From: CAYQQQ01 sp964420125
GTDB lineage: Bacteria > Actinomycetota > Acidimicrobiia > Acidimicrobiales > Microtrichaceae
NCBI GenBank assembly: GCA_964420125.1
Contig: CAYQQQ010000022.1
Location: 9,649 to 73,648, forward strand
Length of the DNA stretch: 64,000 nucleotides
Direction: 5' to 3'
Shown: positions 60,191 to 64,000 of the stretch, piece by piece
Position numbering within the stretch: position 1 is the first letter of the stretch
Layout of the letters: the number at the start of each line of letters is the position of its first letter
Made by a program: the position numbers and the translations under genes
Notes under the pieces: model-generated
The model's input: only the letters and a program-made list of their open reading frames with translations
The model's database searches: none
Told to the model about the DNA's origin: nothing

Positions 60191-60480
60191 TCCCCCTTGA
60201 ACAGGTCGATCTCGCCGGCGGACAGGGTCACGATCGCCCGCTTCTGGTCGGCCCGGCTGCCGTAGGTGAAGCTGCGACGGTTGCGGATCCGCTTGCCCTT
60301 GCGGTTGAGGGTGTTGACCTTGGCCACCCTCACGCCCGGGAAGATCGCCTGGATGGCGTCGCGGATCTCGGGCTTGGTGGCGTCCTTGGCCACGACGAAC
60401 GTGTAGACGTTGGCGTCGAGGAGGCCGTAGGACTTCTCGCTCACCACCGGGCGGAGGATGACGTCACGGGGATCCTTCAC
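60187..60480 (-). CDS. rplW: 50S ribosomal protein uL23
   Basis: The protein has 97 aa: DPRDVILRPVVSEKSYGLLD, YTFVVAKDATKPEIRDAIQAI and KVNTLNRKGKRIRNRRSF. It lies at the tunnel exit. The GTG start is in a GTGA overlap with rplD. Confidence 0.97.
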   Translation of the reverse strand: MKDPRDVILRPVVSEKSYGLLDANVYTFVVAKDATKPEIRDAIQAIFPGVRVAKVNTLNRKGKRIRNRRSFTYGSRADQKRAIVTLSAGEIDLFKGE

Positions 60481-61130
60481 GACTCGGGCTCCTCGTCATC
60501 GGCCCGGGGAGCGTCGGCGTGCTCCGCTCCGGGGAGGGTGTCGGGGGTGAACAGCACGTAGTCGCTCACCAGCACGTCGTAGGTGTTGAGCTCCCCGGGG
60601 GTGATGACGTGCACCTCGGGGAGGTTGCGGAACGCCTTCCAGGTGACCTCGTCGCCGTCGCGCACCACCACCAGCGAGCGGCCCTCGACCCCCAGCGCCG
60701 CCAGCAGGGCGACGGCGTCCTTGGTGCGGGGCAGTTCGAAGCCCCACTCCTCGACCACCACGACCTTGCCCTCGGAGGCCCGGTCGGAGAGCGCGGAGCG
60801 CAGGGCGAGCGCCTTCATCTTCTTGGGGGTGCGCTGGGCGTAGCTGCGCGGCTTCGGCCCGAGCGCCACACCGCCGCCGCGGTAGTGGGGGGCGGTGATG
60901 GAGCCCTGGCGGGCGTTGCCCGTGCCCTTCTGGCGATAGGGCTTGGCACCGCCACCGGCCACCTCGGCGCGGGTCTTGGTCGACTGGGTGCCGGAGCGCT
61001 TGGCCGCGAGCTGTGCGGTCACGACCTGGTGCATCAACGCCACGTTGGGTGTGATGCCGAAGATCTCCTCGGCCAGCTCCACGGAGCCGGCGTCCTTGCC
61101 GGTGCGGTCACGGACGGTGACGGTGGGCAT
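60477..61130 (-). CDS. rplD: 50S ribosomal protein uL4
   Basis: The protein has 217 aa. The tunnel loop reads STKTRAEVAGGGAKPYRQKG and TGNARQGSITAPHYRGGGVA, and KMKALALRSALSDRA follows. The ATG is in a TGATG with rplC; a much longer reading in this frame overlaps rplC. L4 controls the S10 operon in enterics. Confidence 0.97.
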   Translation of the reverse strand: MPTVTVRDRTGKDAGSVELAEEIFGITPNVALMHQVVTAQLAAKRSGTQSTKTRAEVAGGGAKPYRQKGTGNARQGSITAPHYRGGGVALGPKPRSYAQRTPKKMKALALRSALSDRASEGKVVVVEEWGFELPRTKDAVALLAALGVEGRSLVVVRDGDEVTWKAFRNLPEVHVITPGELNTYDVLVSDYVLFTPDTLPGAEHADAPRADDEEPES

Positions 61131-61795
61131 CAGGCACCTCCCTTGGTGGTGGCGGCCCGGCCACCCTTGACGGCGTCGCGCACGAGCACCACGCCGCCCT
61201 TGGGTCCGGGCACGGCCCCCTTGATCAGCAGGACGTGCTGGTCGACGTCCGCTCGCACCACCTCGAGGTTGAGCGTCGTGACCTGCGTGCCACCCATGCG
61301 GCCCGCCATGCGCACGCCCTTGAAGACCCGCGACGGCGTGGCGCACTGGCCGACCGCTCCGGGCTTGCGGTGCACCCGGTGGGCGCCGTGGGAGGCGCCC
61401 TGGCCGGAGAAGCCGTGGCGCTTCATCGTGCCGGCGAAGCCCTTGCCCCGGCTGATGGCGGTCACGTCGATGCGCTCCCCCGGCTCGAACGCGTCGGCGG
61501 TGAGCTCCTGGCCGACCTCGTAGCCAGAGATGTCCTCGATGCGCAGCTCCACCAGACGGACCCCGGGCTGCACCCCGTGGGCGGCGTAGTGGCCGGCGAG
61601 GGGCTTGGCGAGCTTGCGGGGGTCCTTGTGGCCGTAGGTGACCTGCAGGGCGCTGTAGCCGTCGCGCTCGGGAGTGCGGATCTGCACGATGCGGGCAGGT
61701 TCGACGCGCAGCACCGTCACGGGGACGACCTTGTTCTCCTCGTCCCAGACCTGGGTCATGCCCAGCTTCTCTCCAACGATTGCTTTCTTCGCCAT
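61130..61795 (-). CDS. rplC: 50S ribosomal protein uL3
   Basis: The protein has 221 aa: KKAIVGEKLGMTQVWDEENK, AISRGKGFAGTMKRHGFSGQ, GASHGAHRVHRKPGAVGQCA and GVRMAGRMGGTQVTTLNLEV. It is separated from rpsJ by 294 bp, which is unusual for the S10 operon, and that gap has its own promoter. Confidence 0.98.
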   Translation of the reverse strand: MAKKAIVGEKLGMTQVWDEENKVVPVTVLRVEPARIVQIRTPERDGYSALQVTYGHKDPRKLAKPLAGHYAAHGVQPGVRLVELRIEDISGYEVGQELTADAFEPGERIDVTAISRGKGFAGTMKRHGFSGQGASHGAHRVHRKPGAVGQCATPSRVFKGVRMAGRMGGTQVTTLNLEVVRADVDQHVLLIKGAVPGPKGGVVLVRDAVKGGRAATTKGGA

Positions 61796-62030
61796 GGTGG
61801 CTTGTCCTTTGACAATCCTGCGGTTCCGCCGGTGGACGGTGCGGGCCGCTCACGCGAACGCTCCGCTCGGGCAGGCCCGGCGGAGCGACGATTCGGTTGT
61901 GCCGCCCGGTTCCCGCGTGCGCGGGCCTCGGCGGACGTCGGTTGCACAGTGGCCCCGGTCGGCAGCGGGGGCTGCCGGTGGGAGACTTCGAACATCTCCG
62001 GGCCGTGACGGCGCCGGATGCGACTTGTCG
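61796..62030 (-). promoter_or_regulatory. Structured leader of the rplC-rplD transcript
   Basis: About 230 bases separate the promoter at 62031-62059 from rplC. The strongest hairpin is at 61859-61887: an 8-bp arm CGCTCCGC/GCGGAGCG closes an inner CGGGC-CT-GCCCG stem. Smaller stems include CCCGCG-CAC-GCGGG and GGCAGC-CCCC-GCTGCC. No protein-like reading frame is present. A role in feedback control is inferred only from its position. Confidence 0.45.
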
Positions 62031-62059
62031 ACTCTAGCAGCGGGCCTGGCGGGGGCCAA
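62031..62059 (-). promoter_or_regulatory. Probable promoter of rplC within the S10 operon
   Basis: TTGGCC and TAGAGT are spaced by exactly 17 bases on the minus strand in the gap after rpsJ. Confidence 0.6.
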
Positions 62060-62089
62060 ATGGCCACGGCAGCCCCGAGCCCGGGGACC

Positions 62090-62410
62090 TCAGGCGTTCT
62101 GGATCTTGATCTCGATGTCCACGCCGGCGGGCAGGTCGAGGCGCTGGAGCGAGTCGACCGTCTTGGGGCTGGGCTCGATGATGTCGATCAGGCGCTTGTG
62201 GATCCGCATCTCGAAGTGCTCGCGGGAGTCCTTGTCCTTGTGGGGCGAGCGGATGACGGTGAAGCGGTGCTTCTCGGTGGGAAGCGGCACCGGGCCGCGC
62301 ACCTGGGCCTGGGTGCGGGTGACGGTCTCCACGATCTTCTTGGTGGACTGGTCGATGACCTCGTGGTCGTACGCCTTGAGGCGGATCCGGATCTTCTGGG
62401 CTGCTGCCAT
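62090..62410 (-). CDS. rpsJ: 30S ribosomal protein uS10 (NusE)
   Basis: The protein has 106 aa: QKIRIRLKAYDHEVIDQSTK, RGPVPLPTEKHRFTVIRSPH and KTVDSLQRLDLPAGVDIEIK. It also serves as NusE in antitermination. The ATG at 62410 follows AGAGGT; an in-frame ATG at 62464 would add 18 residues with no S10 homology. Confidence 0.97.
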   Translation of the reverse strand: MAAAQKIRIRLKAYDHEVIDQSTKKIVETVTRTQAQVRGPVPLPTEKHRFTVIRSPHKDKDSREHFEMRIHKRLIDIIEPSPKTVDSLQRLDLPAGVDIEIKIQNA

Positions 62411-62445
62411 GGGTACCTCTGCTGGTGGGCGTGCGCCGCCGAAGG

Positions 62446-62474
62446 GATCGAGCGGGCGGGTCATCGACTGTCAA
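62446..62474 (-). promoter_or_regulatory. Possible promoter of rpsJ
   Basis: A perfect TTGACA (62474-62469) is followed after 17 bases by TCGATC, a poor -10. The region 62411-62715 has no gene. It holds this site, the hairpin at 62481-62511 and repeat copy B. Confidence 0.35.
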
Positions 62475-62480
62475 GAAGCG

Positions 62481-62511
62481 GTGCCGGGCGCCCGCTTGGC
62501 GGGACCGGCAC
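62481..62511 (-). terminator. Strong GC hairpin before rpsJ, possible terminator
   Basis: An outer stem GTGCCGG/CCGGCAC encloses an inner stem CCCGC-TTG-GCGGG. It lies after the nuclease-like gene and repeat B and just before the TTGACA of rpsJ. No U-run follows, so termination is uncertain. Confidence 0.45.
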
Positions 62512-62564
62512 GACGGGTCAGGCTACCGGCTGGCCGCCTCGGGAGCCAACCCCGCCCCACCCTT

Positions 62565-62666
62565 CTTGGACCGCTCGCAACAAGGAGTGCGGCCAACAGT
62601 CCACGTTCGAGAGCACCACACGCTTCTTGGACGTCTCCCGACAGCACACTTCGCCGATGGTCCAAG
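62565..62666. repeat. CTTGGACC-bounded intergenic element, copy B (102 bp)
   Basis: The ends are CTTGGACC (62565-62572) and GGTCCAAG (62659-62666). C-rich DNA lies outside the left end and G-rich DNA outside the right. The inner marks are AGTCCACGTTC near 62599 and CTTGGACGTC near 62626, giving the same GGAC-GTCC-GGAC-GTCC order as copies A and C. It lies just downstream of the nuclease-like gene. Confidence 0.75.
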
Positions 62667-62715
62667 TTCGCGGGGATCGGCCGCGCGCTGGCAGGGGTGA
62701 CGACGCTGGGTCGAC

Positions 62716-63684
62716 CTACGCAGCCCGGCCGGCAGGCGGTGGCGGTTCGACCCCGGCCTGGTCGCAGCGCGACCGGTAGACGGCCTCAAGGTCCGCGACC
62801 ACCAGCTCCGGCCGATCACGCACCTCTTCGTCGAGCACACGTATCGTCAGCCAGCCTTCGCCGCTGGCAGCACGGTCACGAGCACGATCACGGGCCATGT
62901 CGCGCTCCCTGGAATGCCAGGATCGGCCATCCACCTCGAGGATGAGACGCACCTCGGGCCAAGCTCGGTCGACGAAACCGACGATGCCGCGTTGGTTCGG
63001 CAGCGGGTGCTCCCGTGCGGGATCCGGGAGTCCGGCGCGCCAGAGCAGGCGGTCTGCTGCGGACTCCAGCGTGCTGCGGTTCGCTGGCCCCTGCTCGGAA
63101 CGCTCGTCGAGCACACGGGCGAGAGCGGCGATGCCCCTTCGTCCCCTTCGGTTCACCTGGCGATAGGCCCGTGCGATCGCTCCCAACGTCGTCGCCCGCG
63201 ACGAGACGGTCAGGCGATCGACGAGGTCTGCGAGTCCGGCCGGGCGATACACCGAGGCCATGTCCACCACGGCGCGCTCCAGCGTGGTGGTGGGAACCCC
63301 TTGCACCACCTCCAGGTGCTCGGGGATCAGATCGCAGAACCGATGCACTCGGATGCCGGACTGGAGGTGGGAGCCCCCCGGGGGGACGGACACCACTGGC
63401 GTGAGGGCCACCCTCGGAACCCTGTGGAGCCAGAGCGAAGCTTCGTGGCTGGCCCGAGCGGATCGGCCCATCTCGAGCACCGAGGCCCAGATCCTCGACA
63501 ACCCGTCCGACTCCGTGCCCGTGAACCTGAGGACACGGGGGTGGGGCCGCTCCAACAGGCCGGCCCGCACCGCACGCTGATGCACCCCCGGCGCCACGCC
63601 TCGGCCTCGCGCTTGATCGAGCGACACGCAGCCGCCTTGGCTCCGAGCTACCTCCGCCAGTGATGCCAGTGATGCCAGTCCCAT
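62716..63684 (-). CDS. AbiEi-like N-terminal domain with PD-(D/E)XK (DUF559/Vsr-like) C-terminal domain
   Basis: This 322-aa protein has an AbiEi-type N-terminal part with a helix-turn-helix region (GCVSLDQARGRGVAPGVHQR) and the conserved GVPTTTLERAVVDMASVY. From about residue 215 the C-terminal domain carries GFVDRAWPEVRLILEVDGRS and DRARDRAASGEGWLTIRVLD. The Asp, E-x-D and downstream R-D pattern fits the DUF559/Vsr-like nuclease fold. It could be an antitoxin-like regulator or a mobile-element nuclease; no toxin partner lies beside it. It sits between tuf and rpsJ, which are normally adjacent, and is bracketed by repeat copies B and C. The N-terminus has a 9-bp repeat encoding LAS. Confidence 0.82.
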   Translation of the reverse strand: MGLASLASLAEVARSQGGCVSLDQARGRGVAPGVHQRAVRAGLLERPHPRVLRFTGTESDGLSRIWASVLEMGRSARASHEASLWLHRVPRVALTPVVSVPPGGSHLQSGIRVHRFCDLIPEHLEVVQGVPTTTLERAVVDMASVYRPAGLADLVDRLTVSSRATTLGAIARAYRQVNRRGRRGIAALARVLDERSEQGPANRSTLESAADRLLWRAGLPDPAREHPLPNQRGIVGFVDRAWPEVRLILEVDGRSWHSRERDMARDRARDRAASGEGWLTIRVLDEEVRDRPELVVADLEAVYRSRCDQAGVEPPPPAGRAA

Positions 63685-63757
63685 CCTGCGGAGTCAACTC
63701 CTCGGGTGCGACATCCCGGCACCGACCCGACCCCCTGGTCGCCCCTCCCCCTCCCCG

Positions 63758-63863
63758 AACTTGGACCGTTCACCACAGCGGTAGCGGCGCACGGTCCGCC
63801 TTCGGGCCGCGGTCCTCGTCGTAGGACGTCCGGCAACGCTCAGCGTTGCCATCGGTCCAAGTT
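63758..63863. repeat. CTTGGACC-bounded intergenic element, copy C (106 bp)
   Basis: An 11-bp perfect inverted repeat closes it: AACTTGGACCG at 63758-63768 and CGGTCCAAGTT at 63853-63863. CCTCCCC lies outside the left end and GGGGATGGG outside the right. The inner marks GGTCC near 63793 and GGACGTC near 63824 follow the family layout. One arm also holds a perfect hairpin GGCAACGCT-C-AGCGTTGCC. It lies between the nuclease-like gene and tuf. Confidence 0.75.
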
Positions 63864-63882
63864 GGGGATGGGATGGACGCGG

Positions 63883-63907
63883 ACGGGGCGCCCGATAGGC
63901 GCCCCGT
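63883..63907 (-). terminator. Probable tuf terminator hairpin
   Basis: A perfect 10-bp stem ACGGGGCGCC/GGCGCCCCGT with a 5-base loop begins about 38 bases after the tuf stop. No U-run follows. Confidence 0.6.
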
Positions 63908-63944
63908 TGCTACGACCGGTGATGGCGACGCAGTCGCCTCCGAC

Positions 63945-64000
63945 CTACTTGAGGATCTTGGTGACGCGGCCTGCGCCCACGGTACGACCACCCTCACGGA
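63945..64000 (-). CDS. tuf: Elongation factor Tu (C-terminal end only)
   Basis: The last 18 codons encode REGGRTVGAGRVTKILK, the conserved C-terminus of EF-Tu domain 3. The rest lies beyond the window. In most bacteria tuf is followed directly by rpsJ; here about 1.5 kb separates them. Confidence 0.93.
   Translation of the reverse strand, partial: REGGRTVGAGRVTKILK

Noticed and set aside
62411..62464. N-terminal extension of S10 from the ATG at 62464
   Set aside because: The 18 extra residues have no S10 homology, and the ATG at 62410 has its own AGAGGT site.

Overview
This is a very GC-rich chromosomal window from an actinomycete-type bacterium, most likely of the class Acidimicrobiia. That placement is an inference. 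It rests on the conserved actinobacterial gene order, a GuaB3 paralogue, many leaderless TANNNT promoters and the codon composition. No lineage marker was searched. Read on the minus strand, the right half runs tuf - S10 operon - spc operon - secY-adk-infA - alpha operon - rplQ-truA-rplM-rpsI-glmM-glmS-acpS. It continues, with insertions, through nnr, alr, the t6A genes (tsaE-tsaB-rimI-tsaD), groES-groEL and guaB/guaB3. This is the long superoperon seen in mycobacteria and relatives, including its transition from translation genes to cell-wall precursor genes.

Layout. 1-279: 5' part of guaB3. 438-3786: bioA-bioF-bioD, an overlapping biotin operon. 3767-7624: minus-strand accessory genes (hypothetical, GNAT, lipoprotein, metallo-hydrolase). 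7766-9259: guaB. 9315-12089: a divergent pair, an aromatic amino acid decarboxylase-like gene and an AMI1-like amidase. 12128-13581: Thr-rich membrane protein, Nudix hydrolase and a 52-aa protein. 13849-15946: groESL with two CIRCE operators. 16076-19737: a YkcC/YkcB-type glycosyltransferase pair. 19784-25455: a lipoprotein and a 1484-aa secreted repeat protein. 25542-29037: uracil-DNA glycosylase with the t6A genes. 29087-33696: P1 peptidase, DUF3524/QTMAN-like glycosyltransferase, alanine racemase and Nnr. 33786-36440: an antiporter fused to a GlnD-like/ACT sensor. 36437-43238: SDR, serine hydrolase, AcpS and an 1158-aa GlmS-like protein. 43443-62410: glmM and the ribosomal protein run. 62411-64000: a PD-(D/E)XK/AbiEi-type gene flanked by repeats, then the end of tuf.

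The strongest leads are four. (1) A family of about 105-bp intergenic elements bounded by CTTGGACC/GGTCCAAG occurs three times. Two copies bracket the nuclease-like gene that separates tuf from rpsJ. (2) A 41-codon gene lies exactly between rplF and rplR with stop/start overlaps on both sides. Its tail resembles the acidic tail of L22. (3) A CPA2-type antiporter is fused to a degenerate GlnD HD region and two ACT domains. (4) A bacterial homologue of the queuosine mannosyltransferase family sits beside the t6A genes. Other notable points are a probable CTG start for infA, a structured leader with its own promoter before rplC, and at least eight leaderless promoters.

All calls come from reading the sequence by eye. 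No database search, folding calculation or codon statistics were run.
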